A stretch of DNA of 64,000 bases, from NCBI GenBank assembly GCA_963995505.1, contig OZ023192.1, positions 11,143,001-11,207,000 of the forward strand, in the 5' to 3' direction. Under the pieces are notes generated by a model that saw only the letters and a program-made list of their open reading frames with translations, was not told the origin of the DNA and ran no database searches. Made by a program: the position numbers and the translations under genes. This stretch comes from Hypericum androsaemum (lineage: Eukaryota; Streptophyta; Magnoliopsida; Malpighiales; Hypericaceae). Within the stretch, counting starts at the first letter, position 1. The number at the start of each line of letters is the position of its first letter. Shown here one piece after another: positions 30,771-42,150 of the stretch.

Positions 30771-33700
30771 ATGGCATCTTCAAGCACTGTAGCACTGATA
30801 ATGGTACTAGGAACTGTCCACGTCGAAAGGCTAGCGAAGTTTCACGGTACCGAGTTCAAGAGGTGGCAACAGAAGATGACGTTCTATCTGACCACGCTCA
30901 ACCTAGTTCGATTCCTGAAAGAGGAAGCACAGAAGATAGCAGAAAATGAGACGGATCAACATAAGATCAACGCTCTCGACGCGTGGAGTCACAGCTACTT
31001 CCTGTACCAGAACTACGTCCTGAATGGACTAGACGACATGCTCTACAACGTCTATGCGGTAGCCAAGACCGCTAAGGAACTGTGGAGTTCACTCGAGAAG
31101 AAGTACAAAATAGAGGATGCCGGGACGAAGAAATTCATCGTCGGACAATTCCTCGACTTCAAGATGGTGGACTCCGAGAAGGTCATCGACCAAGTGCAGG
31201 AGTTGCAGCTGATCCTTCATGAGATTCAAGCCGAAGGGATGCAACTCAGCGAGTCCTTCCAAGTAGCTGCGATGATCGAGAAGCTCCCCCCGCTCTGGAA
31301 GGACTTTAAGAGCTACCTCAAGTACAAGAGGAAGGACATGGGCCTAGAAGACCTGATCGTGAGACATAGGATCGAGGAAGACAATCGAAAGTCCGAAGTC
31401 AAGCAAGGCAAGGCCAACTCTGAGACCACAGTGCACCTCGGCGAGGGAAAAAGTGGCAAGAAGAGGAAGAAATCCGGGGATAAGCAGGAGAAGCAAGAGC
31501 CCAAGAAGAAAAAGAACAAAAAGATCAAAGGCGACTGCTACAACTGCGGCAAACCCGGCCACATGGCTAAGGACTGTCGCCAGCCGGAGAAGGACGACCA
31601 AGAAAAGGCTAACCTGGCTGAAGACTCGTCCAAGATGGATCTGTCAATCGTGGTGTTTGAAGCCAACCTGGTGGACAATTCGAGAGAGTGGTTCGTGGAT
31701 ACAGGAGCTACCCGCCACGTCTGCTCAGACAAGGAGATATTCTCGAACTATATTCTGATCACTGGCCAAAAGCTATTCATGGGAAACTCTGCAACGTCCA
31801 AGATCGTCGGTCTGGGTAAGGTGGTCCTGAAGCTCACCTCAGGAAATGAGCTGACCTTCAAGGATGTGCTGCATGTCCCGGACATCCGCAAGAACTTAGT
31901 TTTCGGCTCACTGTTAAGTAAAGTCGGTCTTAAGCTTGTATTTGAGGCTGATAAGTTTGTACTGACCAAAGTGGGTCAATTCATAGGAAAGGGTTATCTA
32001 GAAAATGGGCTATTTAAGATGAATGTAATAACTGTACATCACACCTTTAATGGTAAAAATAAAGTTAACACTTCTTCTTACTTGGCCGAGTGTTCTAATT
32101 TATGGCAAGGTAGATTAGGACACGTAAATTTAAATTGGCTAAGAAAGTTAGTAAGTTTAAATTTATTACCGAATCTAGAGTTCAACCCATCCGATAAATG
32201 TGAAGTATGTGTGGAGGCTAAAATGACCAAAGTACCTTTCCATTCGGTGGAAAGAAGTACTACGCCTTTAGAGTTAATTCATACGAACACTTGCGATATG
32301 AAACACGTGCAAACTAAAGGCGAAAAGAAATACTTCATCACGTTTATCGATGATTGTACGAGATACTGTTACGTATATCTCCTAAAGGGCAAAGACGAAG
32401 CTCTTGATGCTTTTAAGAGATATAAGAATGAGGTTGAAAATCAACTCAGCGTGAAAATCAAAATGATCTGAAGTGATCGAGGGGGAGAATATGTAGCTCC
32501 GTTTGATGAACTCTGTCAAGAACATGGCATTATTCATCAGACGACTACTCCATACTCAATCGAATGGCGTAGCTGAACGCAAAAATCGAACTCTTAAGGA
32601 GATGATGAACACTATGTTGATTATCTCGGGCTCACCCCAGAACATGTGGGGGAAAGCTGTGCTCTCAGCTAACCACATTCTAAACAAGTTGCCACATAAG
32701 AAAAGGGATAAAACCCCATATGAACTATAGAAAGGAAGGAAGCCTTCCTACGATTATCTTAAAGTGTGAATAGGACCCAAGACCATTGATTGCATCTTTA
32801 TCGGATATGCGCAAAATAGTAGTGCTTATCGATTTTTGGTGCATAAATTTGAAAACCCTGAGATAAACGTGGGAATGGTCATAGAATCAAGGAACGCAAC
32901 GTTCTTTGAGAATAGCTTTTCTAATAAGGAAAGAAAGGAAGAAAGTCCAAAGAAAAGGGCTCACGAGACTACGCAAGGGTCAAATCAGGATGATGATAAA
33001 CCTAGACGTAGTAAACGGATGAAGGTAACCAAATCCTTTGGTCCGGATTATCTAACCTATGCATTAGAAGATGAACCCAAGACAATCCAAGAGATATTGT
33101 CCAGTCCAGATGCTCCTCTCTAGAAGGAAACTATCAATAGTGAGATAGAATCTATTATACAAAACCACACGTGGGAAATCGTGGATCTCCTACCGGGCTG
33201 CAAACCTTTGGGATGCAGGTGGATCCTAAAAAGGAAATACAAAGCTGATGGATCAATCGAAAAGTACAAAACTCGATTGGTAGCTAAGGGGTTGAAACAG
33301 AAGGAGAGATATGATTTCTTTGACACGTATTCACCGGTCACAAGAATCACATCAATTAGAATACTCATAGCTGTTGCGGCACTCTATAACCTCGAGATCC
33401 ACCAAATGGACGTAAAAATAGCTTTCCTAAATGGAGAACTGGAAGAGGAGATATACATAGAGCAACCTGAAGGGTTTGTGGCTCCCGGTCAAGAGCATAA
33501 AGTGTGTCGGCTAGTCTAGTCACTATACGGGCTAAAACAAGCGCCGAAATAGTGGCACGAGAAATTTGACAGGACAATGTTGTTGAATAGATTTAAGATC
33601 AATGAGTGCGATAAATGTATTTACATTAAGGGCACACCTGAAGCTTACGTAATTGTCGAATAGACTTACTAATTATGGGAAGCAATAAAGAGGTTATTGC

Positions 33701-34604
33701 AAAAACTAAAAACATGTTAAAGGACTACTTTGACATGAAAAATATGGGTCTGGCAGACGTCATACTAGGGATAAATTTTTTTGAGAAAGCTGACGAAATT
33801 ATCTTGACGCAATCCCACTACGTGGAAAGCGTGCTCAAGAAATTTGAAGCTTTTGATAAACCTCCGGTTAAGACTCCAGTAGATTTGAATCTACACTTAG
33901 CCAAGAATCGAGGGGACCCAGTATCTCAACTGAGGTATGCACAAATTATCGGGAGCTTGATGTATTTATCAAACTGCACACGTTCTAATATTGCGTACTC
34001 AGTTAGTAAGCTTAGTAGATTCACAAGTAATCTAGGGAAGGATCACTGGCTAGCTCTGGAAAGGGTTTTACGGTATATAAAATATACCATAAACTATGGC
34101 ATACATTATGCTAAATATCCAGCTATATTAGAAGGATACAGTGACGCAAACAGGATATCGGACACTAAGGACTCCAAATCCACGAGTGGATACGTATTCA
34201 CCATAGGAGGAGGATCAGTGTCTTAGAAGTCCTCTAAACAAACGTGCATAGCTCGATCCACCATGGAGTCAGAGTTTATAGCACTAGACAAAGCTGGGGA
34301 AGAAGCTGAATGGCTCAGAAACTTCCTAGAGGATATTCCGTGCTGGAGCAAACCGGTGCCTCCTGTATTGATACATTGTGATAGCATGTCTGCAATCGGG
34401 AGAGCACAAAGTACAATGTACAACAGAAAGTCTCGACATATCCATCGGAGACACAATACTGTTAGACAGTTGATCTCTAATAGGGTGATCACCATTAATT
34501 ACATAAAGTCTAAGGAAAACTTAGCTGATCCTTTTACGAAAGGAATCAATAGAGATCAAATGTACAATGCAGTAAGGGGAATGGAATTAAAATCTATACA
34601 CTAA
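30771..34604 (+). pseudogene. Copia family 2 element 1 gag-pol, broken
   Basis: Gag from ATG 30771 stays open through protease into integrase until a TGA at 32469-32471. Landmarks are the zinc knuckle [14 protein letters not shown] (about 31536-31577), DTG protease triad (31698-31706), pre-integrase [10 protein letters not shown] (about 32110-32140) and integrase [11 protein letters not shown] (about 32335-32370). Further stops lie at about 32728, 33121, 33517, 33548 and 34225. At about 33655-33665 the codons of the RT catalytic YVDD are replaced by a short unrelated sequence with a stop, so RT is dead. RNase H ends at 34604. Most stops replace Trp, Gln or Arg codons. Confidence 0.9.
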
Positions 34605-35147
34605 AGAACATCCATAGCGGTAACTCAACCATGATGAGTGGAGATCCCACAAACTTGGCTCAATGAGACAACTAAGTTATGGAGGGTTCAGTTAATCTCC
34701 TAGAACCTATCTCATTCTCAGAAGCTGCCCAGGTGTTAACCTCCAGAGGTGTGGTAAGGTTAAGCATTACACTTTTAATGATTCCTATACCTTGATAAAG
34801 GTGGAGTATGGCAGGATACTCCTGATAGGAGATCACCTATGTAAGTGTGAAGTGAGGCCGCTTCAAATAGGAAAAATACTTATGAATCCAAGATACGGTC
34901 CATGGCCGAAATGGACACAACGTGAGAACACAAATATACTAGGGTTATTATTGTGTAAATATTATTGTCTTAGTTTATGCCAAAAGCTGACGGTTCAAGA
35001 CATCATGTTCACCGAGCAGCGAGTAAATCTGATAACATATTACTAGAGAAGGTTCAAAGCCACAAGCTATCTGTCTGGATGCAATAATAACACGTCAGAA
35101 CTTTCGATTAGAGTCTGCATGCATTGGTGATCATTCATGTAGGGGAT
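34605..35147 (+). other. conserved noncoding 3' region of Copia family 2
   Basis: About 540 bp separate the RNase H stop from the 3' LTR. The stretch is conserved in all three family 2 elements (49682-50224, 62568-63110). It contains a frame of 64-84 codons with PRYGPWPKWTQ, but this shows no known domain and varies in length. A long 3' untranslated region between pol and LTR is known in several plant Copia lineages; its role here is unknown. Confidence 0.55.
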
Positions 35148-36119
35148 TGTTGGATTTGTGAATGAGCCCAAAGAATGCCCAAAGCCCAAAAGCCCAAAGT
35201 CAAGTTAAGGTGTTAAGGAGTGGAGGTGTACCAAATTGAATAGAACAAGGAGGATTTCTTTGTTTATAAGGAATTCCTCTCCATACCTCTAAACTTGGTT
35301 GACTACACAAAGTTGACCCACCGCTAGCTGCGAGGATGGTGCGCAGCACCATCCGAGCACGAGCACGCGTACACGCTCACGCTCGTGCTCGTGCACGCGC
35401 GCGTGTGTGTGCGTATGGCGCATTGGACACAGGTCGCAATGGGCACTTTGTGGCACACTTGGCACTTCGCACGTGCGTATCATCGCGAGGAGCTGGAGGA
35501 GCCTTAAGTATTTTTCCCGAGTCCACAGAGAGCAGCATAGCTACTGAAGTGATGAGGGGCTGCGAGCGCCTTCCAGGATGGCCACTGAAGGCTAGAATAT
35601 CCTAAAAATTTCTAGACAGCCGAAGGGCTGTGAGCAATCTATGAAGGGATGCGAAAAGGCTGAAGCAATCTGCCTAGCAAGGGGACATCTTCGAAGGGCC
35701 ATGAGCGATCTGGCTGCCTGCCTGAGTCGCATCTCTTCGAAAGTGCTTCGTGCCCCTTCGGAGTGCCTGCCTACCACTCTTCCAGTGCCTATAAATAGGC
35801 CTCTCCCCCTCATTTTCACATCCATCCCAGCAGCAAGTGCATTCCATAAGTATTGTTGTCTTCTCCTCTCCCCCCGTTCTTCACTTACAAATAGTCCATC
35901 CGAAAGTTCTGGGTATATAAGGGTTCGCCTGAAAGTTTTGAGATACGTGTGCAACATTCTTGGAAATGATCTAACAGTCGTTGTATCTTGGGAACGATTG
36001 TCATAGCCCGTACCGCACTGAAATATACGGGGCAATCTCGTCTTACAGAGAAAGTGTCCAACACTTGCCTCGACTGCCGTAGATCCTAATCAAGTACACC
36101 GAACCCTCCGAGAACAACA
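35148..36119 (+). repeat. 3' LTR, Copia family 2 element 1 (972 bp)
   Basis: It starts TGTTGGATTTG after the polypurine stretch and ends GAGAACAACA before target duplication TGGTG. It contains an extra GC-rich segment absent from the 5' LTR, including the perfect 9-bp inverted repeat GGATGGTGC/GCACCATCC (35334-35354) and GAGCACGAGCACG-type inverted repeats (35355-35395). Confidence 0.92.
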
Positions 36120-36124
36120 TGGTG

Positions 36125-37811
36125 TTTGTGAGGATTCATATGCATTCCAAAGAGAACTCCAAGTGGGTTTGTAGGAGAGTTCTGTTTTATGATATGCGGA
36201 TATTAAGGTGGAAGTATACAAGACTCTTTGTGATATTATTCTTGGGCAGGTTGATGTTCGGGGCATGTCTATGTTAATGAATTGCACGAGAACAGTGGTA
36301 CTCAATGTCCTCAGCAACTAGCTTTGGCAAATATTATGGTTTTTGGTCTTGTAGCACAACCATAATGTGCAATCAATGATGGAAAGTGTGCAAATGATGA
36401 CCGTGATGATCAGATTAGAAGGGACCTGGTGGATGTTGAACTAGGAAGAATAATTCTTTAGGTGTTTGTCTTGATATCTATCGTCTTGATGTTAAATCTA
36501 AGCTGCCTAATGGTTTTGGAGCTACTAAAGATGTGAAGCAGAGTTCTTTAAGTGGAGTTGAGTAGAGACTAACATTTCAGAATTGTGATCCCGGAGACTT
36601 TGAGGCTACCGTAATTCAGGAAGTGTACCAGGAGTATGAATACCCTTGTTGGGATGTGGGGCTAAAAGATCTTGGTTGAGTTGTGGGTTTGTAGTTAGAG
36701 AAATGGCATATAATGTGATTTTTCCAAATGGTATGATAATCAGAATGTTGTAGCCAAGACAAGGATGAACTATAAGGCTATGAATCCTTGGTCACAGAAT
36801 ATAATCAACTGAAGCAAATAGGCGTTGTTAAGAAATACATCAGAAAGTTTGAGAAAATAAAGTTTATTGTGTTGTTTGGAACTAAATGGCAGGGGTTAAA
36901 CATTCTTGGCAGTATGTACGCAAGTAGTGGCAATTGTTCGGGGTTGGATTCAACTTTTATGGAACAGGGGGTAAGTGCAGTTATTGGTATAAGAGAGAAA
37001 AGTGTATCCGCAGGTTTGTTTTTGGTTGTAGGTCTCCAATCTCTTGCAGTTATACCAACTATTGTATTTGAAGCTGCTGTAATGAATCCACTTGTTTAGT
37101 TGGATAGTGAGATTGATTAGCAGCTGTTGTTGGTGCTGAGTTGGTGAGAAAAGCGTTGTTACAAGTGGATGACTATCTAGGCCTGGTAATTTTTGTAGCA
37201 GCTCAGCAAGTAGATGCATTTTTCTATAGTTCAGTGGTTTTGCAGATTTTTGGAATCTTACTAGAGTCTGCAGCTTCGTCAGCTGTTGCAAATTTACCAG
37301 TTACAGATATGTAGATTGGTGCAGATTGATTACCTGTTGTGTTGTTATAGCAACCAGGGTCGCAAATTCTTGCAAGTTCAATATATAGTTCAGTAGATGC
37401 AAGTTGTTCTTCCATGCTGGTGTCTATAGACTCTTGGCTAGAAGTAAACTCCAAGCCTACATTTGTTTATGCAATTGAGAGGAAGACATGGCAGATCAAA
37501 GCTGTTGTGTTCAAGATGGACATTGTGCATGTATGTCTTTGACCCAGGAGATTTGAAACATCGATTCTTTGTTTCTAAGTTGCAAGATTTTGGCAGCAAA
37601 AATTGGTTTCCTGCAGTGAACTAACACATGAAAACCTACAAGTTGCAAATTCACCATTCGAAAGGCGGAGATTCCCATGCCTCGAATTCTTGGCGCACGA
37701 TTTGAGCTGAAGCCCAACGGGTTGCTATGCAAGGGTTGCATCGGCAAGTTCACTGTTACGATTTTCTTATCCCTTGAACCTTGAGGACAAAGTTCTTTCG
37801 AGGGGGAGTAA
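36125..37811 (+). mobile_element. Ty3/Gypsy retrotransposon 3' remnant
   Basis: The frame at about 36790-36870 reads like a Gypsy gag segment (VTEYNQLKQIGVVKKYIRKF). The region ends with the characteristic coding end NLEDKVL and polypurine tract CGAGGGGGAGTAATG (37799-37813), directly followed by an LTR. The rest is full of stops; no RT or integrase motif was found and the 5' LTR is missing. The first 230 bp may instead belong to the reading frame interrupted by the Copia element. Orientation is plus. The copy in unit 2 lies at 51034-52490. Confidence 0.6.
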
Positions 37812-38062
37812 TGTAACAACTAAGGATTTCAGTGATAATGCGAAATAATTACGGTGACTATTTCGTAATACACCGTAGTATAAGTAGTAGATTTGTAGTG
37901 GCCGAAGGACATTATCATCAATTACATCAATATCAATTGAATTCTATCTTTTTCCTTATTTCTCTACTCAGCTCTTTCTATCTCTCTCCCTATATTCATC
38001 TTTTCCCCAATTCTATCAATTCCTATCAATCTTGAACCCCAATTCCAATTGGGTTCTTCACA
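37812..38062 (+). repeat. Gypsy 3' LTR (251 bp)
   Basis: It starts TGTAACAACTAAGG right after the polypurine tract and ends GGGTTCTTCACA. Its composition (pyrimidine-rich second half) is usual for an LTR. The unit 2 copy is at 52491-52741. Confidence 0.65.
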
Positions 38063-39319
38063 TTGTCTTTGAAATGGATGTGCTTTGTGTTTTTTAACTT
38101 TGAAAACTAACATGTCTTTGTATTTTGTATCTTAAAAAATTGAGGTACTTTTGTATTTTTTGCCTTTAAAAGACTGACGTGCAATTATGTTGCCTGATGT
38201 GCCGTTGTAACTACATACCCCATCAATATCATTGTATTAAAATGTACTCGGATGTCATCATTTTTACGGAATGAGATCAATTAAACTATGTACTTCATTC
38301 GGATTTGGTAAAAGCTTTAACAGGATTAGTACTTTTTTAGAATTTTGAAATTATATAAACTTAATAGAGTGGTGTGAAACTTTAAAAATCAAATAATGTA
38401 ACTAATTTATGTTGTCGTAGATTCCATCTAGGATGATGACTGTTGTCGATCCCAAACAAATTGTTTACAAGGTGTTAGTTGCCCCGTTTGAAAAAAGTAC
38501 ATTGTGTCGTTCGATTTATTTTCAACTATATATAGTTTATACCCTAAAAAAACTATATATAGTTTATTGAACTTTTCGAAGAATAACATGGTTTTATTTG
38601 GCTTTTATAAGCTTTTACATTGGACAGTATTTTAACTTAAATATTTTTCAATGACTTCTTTTATGGGTTGTCCCATCAATAAAATAAAAAAACTACGAGT
38701 CGAGCATGGAGTGGCTGTTTGCATTAGTTTTATGTTTTATTCACAAATTTATTAAAAAAAATCGAAGCCTATTGTTTTGAAATAACTTTTGGATAAAATT
38801 TTATTTTAGTTATAGAGTCGGTATTTGTTTCTATCATCATAAGTGTAATAAAATCCTTGTAATTGTGAAAAATAGTCTCGTTGTTGTTTATGATGTTTAA
38901 ACTGATGGAATAGACTCCTGCAGATTTGACTTTAGCTCATTGAGTTTGGCCCAAACCTTATGTAATCTTGAACTTGACATTTCATAATTGTTTAGAACAT
39001 TTAAACACAATATATGCTTATATGGGAAAATCGTGACTATATACGAAAAGTAAAAATATGCATCAATTAAACATCATAGTTTGACATAAATGTTGTAAAA
39101 ATCATAACATTTGCAGGTTACATAAAGGAAATTTCAAAAAGACTTAATGCATTAAAATCCAACAAAAGTAACAAATTTTGTGACTAAACATTACTATACA
39201 TGGTGCATATTAAGTTCAACAATAAGAATCTAGTTTGACAACACAAGTACCATGATCACATATCACACTAAGTGCAGCATATACACATAAACTTTATAGT
39301 AATACATGATTTAAAAAGT
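38063..39319. other. AT-rich 3' flank of kiwellin copy 1
   Basis: No gene seen. Two copies of ACTATATATAGTTTAT lie at about 38525-38570. The part from about 39010 is also recognisable, more diverged, at 57245-57400 beside kiwellin copy 3, so it is ancestral kiwellin 3' flank. Confidence 0.5.
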
Positions 39320-39907
39320 TTAAGTATCAGACCAGTAAATATCCAGATAGCCTCTTTTGTCTGAAGGTACACCTAAAGCCTCCCAGACAGCCTTGGAGGC
39401 ATCCACCACGTTGTTCGGGCAAGGGGGCTGGTAATCATGGTCGGAATCGCACCCCATAGTAGAGTCACACTCATCAACAACCATAGCCTTGACGCTTTTC
39501 CCATTCCCATGAATGTTTATGAACTTCAAGCATCGGCTCTCGTGATTGAACCACCCGGTTGAGAGGGCCACCACGGGTGTATCATCTGAGTGGTACTTGT
39601 TGTCGCACTCTGAGGGACCACCACCATCTCCACCCTTCTCGAAGCTGTTGATTGTAAGAGTTGCCTTTGTCCGGCTAGTTATGGGTGGCGAGCACTCGTA
39701 AGTAGTGTAGAACTCCCCAGTCTTGCAGCAATCAGAGTTGTTTTCTTTGTTGCATTGCCCCGGAGGAGCGGTCTTGCCCTTGATCCTGCCACTAGGTCTG
39801 CAAGTGTCTGCCTCAACGGCTACGCAAGTGACTAAGACGAGGACGAGGACGAAGAGACCAATGAGAAGAACATTGGCGAAAATATACTTCACCATGTTAC
39901 CAGGCAA
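39320..39907 (-). CDS. kiwellin (secreted Cys-rich RlpA-like protein), copy 1
   Basis: An intact single-exon gene of 195 residues. A hydrophobic N-terminus (about 6-31, ending ...VEA) is a signal peptide. The mature part has the kiwellin hallmarks: CRPSGRI near residue 36, [10 protein letters not shown] at 52-61, [32 protein letters not shown], the [12 protein letters not shown] motif of the double-psi beta barrel, and [13 protein letters not shown]. Kiwellins act in the apoplast; a maize member is known to bind and inhibit a secreted chorismate mutase of the smut fungus Ustilago maydis, so a defence role is plausible here. A TATA box lies about 67 bp upstream. Either Met1 or Met5 could initiate. 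The copy at 53999-54586 encodes the identical protein. Confidence 0.95.
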   Translation of the reverse strand: MPGNMVKYIFANVLLIGLFVLVLVLVTCVAVEADTCRPSGRIKGKTAPPGQCNKENNSDCCKTGEFYTTYECSPPITSRTKATLTINSFEKGGDGGGPSECDNKYHSDDTPVVALSTGWFNHESRCLKFINIHGNGKSVKAMVVDECDSTMGCDSDHDYQPPCPNNVVDASKAVWEALGVPSDKRGYLDIYWSDT

Positions 39908-39973
39908 TAATTCTTGGACTTAACACTTTACTTGGGTGTTTAGAAGTACTTGTGTGAGAAGGTGATATGATGT

Positions 39974-39980
39974 TTATATA
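39974..39980 (-). promoter_or_regulatory. TATA box of kiwellin copy 1
   Basis: The minus strand reads CTGTATATAAACATC 67 bp before the ATG at 39907. It is identical in copy 2. Confidence 0.65.
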
Positions 39981-41513
39981 CAGAGCAAGGTATTGGAAGG
40001 TTACATTTTAGGATTCAATTAATTTGAGAACAAAACAATGGTCATCGTCTATTGCGGTACAAGTTACGATGTTTGAGATAATTTATTGATATCAAAGTTG
40101 GAACGTGAACCCGGACAAATTAACTCTCTTTAGAGTAATCGGGACAATTTTTTCTTCCTTTTTGTTTGACGACGAATTTGTTTTAAAGTCTCATGAATAG
40201 ACTTGTTTTAGGGACCCTTTTTAAGCAGCACATTTGTTGTTAATTCCTTGGCTATTTAGATCAGGGGATGATCACAATTTGTATTTTTTTACTGTAGAAA
40301 TTATCCATTTTTCAAAGATACGCTCAAATTGCTTTATTTATATTTGAATAAAACTCGAGATTTCAAAAATTAATCTTTGCAGACGGATTTAGAGCATCCC
40401 TGTTGCTTAATTATACCCGAGTTTCTTCCTTTCTTTTTTTGAATAAGTATTTTTTATATATTTCCAATAAAATTATAGTAAGAAAAGATATCAGGATATA
40501 TAAGGCACCTAACTCAAAAATTTCTCTGGTAGAAACATTTCATCTAAACCCAATATCAAATAATTGTTATCTAATTTTATAACCCATTTCCTTCTTGATT
40601 TGTTCCCGCTTCACGAATTGCCTGGATGATAGTTTCCATCTCTCCGTTCCATTAAATCTATAACATTTTGTCACTTCATATAAAGAGAATCTTTCGAGAG
40701 AAATAAATTTCCTGATAAATTTATTTTACTTCGAGGTCGGAACAAATCAAGGAGGATAAAGTTTCGATTTAGATAAAATTTTCCCTTTCAAATTTTGCCC
40801 TTTCTATTTTTTTATCCACCAATTCAGATAAAATTTGTCCGAGTCAAATGTGCAACATGTTATTGAGATGTGATTTGAGAAATTCATTAAATTATTAAGG
40901 TTAGATCGTGTAACTATGGTGTACTTTGTAAGGATTGGTGTAGTGAGTGGTCAGAAGAGGAATCGAATATGGTTCGTCTGTTTGCGGCGATAATATACAA
41001 CATTTGGTTACACCGTAATTAACTTGTCTTTAATGATCCGCAAGAGAATTACAAAAGTTTCTCCTAACCATTGCTAACTTGTCTTTAGTCAAATTTCAAC
41101 ACGACGATTTCTGAAATAATCAATCAGTTGACTGGAAACTAGAACACCATACAAAATCTCGTAACGAGCTAAGAAGCCAGTCTTGAACTAGGTAATTAGT
41201 TAATTAATCTGCTCCATGGAATTACATGTAGACAACTTAGGGACTCCAACTTGAACTAAGAACGAATCATAGAATAACTTGACCTGTAATTTTATTAATC
41301 ATACAACAATAAAGTATCACACCTTCAGTACCAATATTATTTAAGACAAATCCAATTGCAATGCTCTGACTTTCTTAGTGAGATCACAACTTTACGTACA
41401 TGAATACGTCTCATGCATGTAACTTTAGTCTCATATTCTCACTATATAATTTAATATTAATTTTTTCGTCCATGTACTCCTTTCGTTTTTCATCCCCGGA
41501 GTTCAAATCCCAA
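39981..41513. other. kiwellin upstream region, no other gene seen
   Basis: AT-rich DNA without recognisable coding sequence, near-identical in unit 2 (54660-56220). It holds the distal kiwellin promoter and the 3' flank of the MADS copy. Confidence 0.5.
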
Positions 41514-41708
41514 CTATTCATAACCAGGAGGTGTTGGGAAGCAAGGTACTGACTCAGCCGAGACAGGAAGAGCGGACACAATCGAAGAGTTTGAGGAGGA
41601 GGCTCCCGAATTGATAAAGATCTTCTCATGGAACTTGGAGAAAACTTCGGTCTCGACGAGGCCCTCGTGGTCGAGTTGCTCGATCGGGGTGCTCCACCAA
41701 GACTCCAC

Positions 41709-41923
41709 CTAATCATTGTCATTATGCTCTTTCAACTTCTTGCATTTCTCCTTTTTTTGATTCACCTTCTTTGTTATCTTGTCGAGCTGTCCGTTGAGAG
41801 AGTTGATGCCAGATGTCTGTATGGCCTCTAAGACCTGGTCCGCTGTGTCCATTGCTTCTTCTTGCCCAAGAAAGCGTTTCATGACAGTGTCAATAGAGGG
41901 GTTACCGCAGGAGTACGTCTTGC
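41709..41923 (-). pseudogene. type I MADS-box copy B, exon 2 only
   Basis: The frame after the acceptor CTTGCAG reads KTYSCGNPSIDTVMKRFL, then a helical LNGQLDKITKKVNQKKEKCKKL segment, and stops at TAG (41709-41711). Reading past it gives VESWWSTPIEQLD to a stop at 41514, the normal C-terminal continuation of M-alpha proteins, so the TAG is probably a nonsense mutation. The first exon with the DNA-binding domain is missing, because the segmental duplication ended at 42003 inside the intron. Copy C carries the same TAG, which therefore predates the duplication. Confidence 0.75.
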
Positions 41924-42150
41924 CTGCAAGAAATATTTGGAATTAAACTATTTCATCTTTCTAGTAACTATTTTTTGGAGTACGTGTGCGCTTCACTTGT
42001 AATCGGCTCTTGAGATATTATTCAATCAGATCATTGGCAAGTAGAACTCCATCTAAAATATGCAACCCAGCTAATAAGCCAGTATTTTCCCGACTAACGA
42101 CCCTACCATCATTCAGTTTATTGCGTTTCAAACCATAATTAAGCGAAAAT

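Larger units (their letters stand above)
29847..36119 (+). mobile_element. Copia family 2 element 1, complete ends, inactive
   Basis: A 6273-bp element with 5' LTR 29847-30741 and 3' LTR 35148-36119, flanked by an exact 5-bp target duplication TGGTG (29842-29846 and 36120-36124). Domain order gag-PR-INT-RT-RNase H is Copia. A polypurine stretch GTAGGGGATT precedes the 3' LTR. No initiator-Met primer site follows the 5' LTR; a segment complementary to the LTR is found there instead. Several stops and a destroyed RT active site make it inactive. Confidence 0.95.
29505..42003. repeat. segmental duplication, unit 1 (12.5 kb)
   Basis: This unit and 44521-56710 are collinear over their whole length: an unassigned reading frame, Copia family 2 element, Gypsy 3' remnant, kiwellin gene and MADS exon 2. 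Homology starts at CGGATTTGG (29505 / 44521) and ends at CACTTGTAAT (42003 / 56710), inside the MADS intron. Because the Copia insertion site and target duplication are shared, the element was present before the duplication. Identity is near total in the kiwellin half and visibly lower in the Copia half. Confidence 0.95.

Noticed and set aside
35336..35605. Arg/Ala-rich open frames (RARARA...) in the GC-rich part of the family 2 LTRs, also at 50413 and 63224
   Set aside because: They are translations of GAGCAC/GTGCTC inverted and simple repeats, differ in length between LTR copies and lack any domain.
36788..37099. 103-codon frame taken at first for a host gene
   Set aside because: Its first third resembles a Gypsy gag segment and it lies before a Gypsy coding end, polypurine tract and LTR, so it was kept only as part of that remnant.
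39723..39923. Plus-strand frame opposite kiwellin (also 54402-54602)
   Set aside because: Antisense shadow of the kiwellin signal peptide and Cys region.
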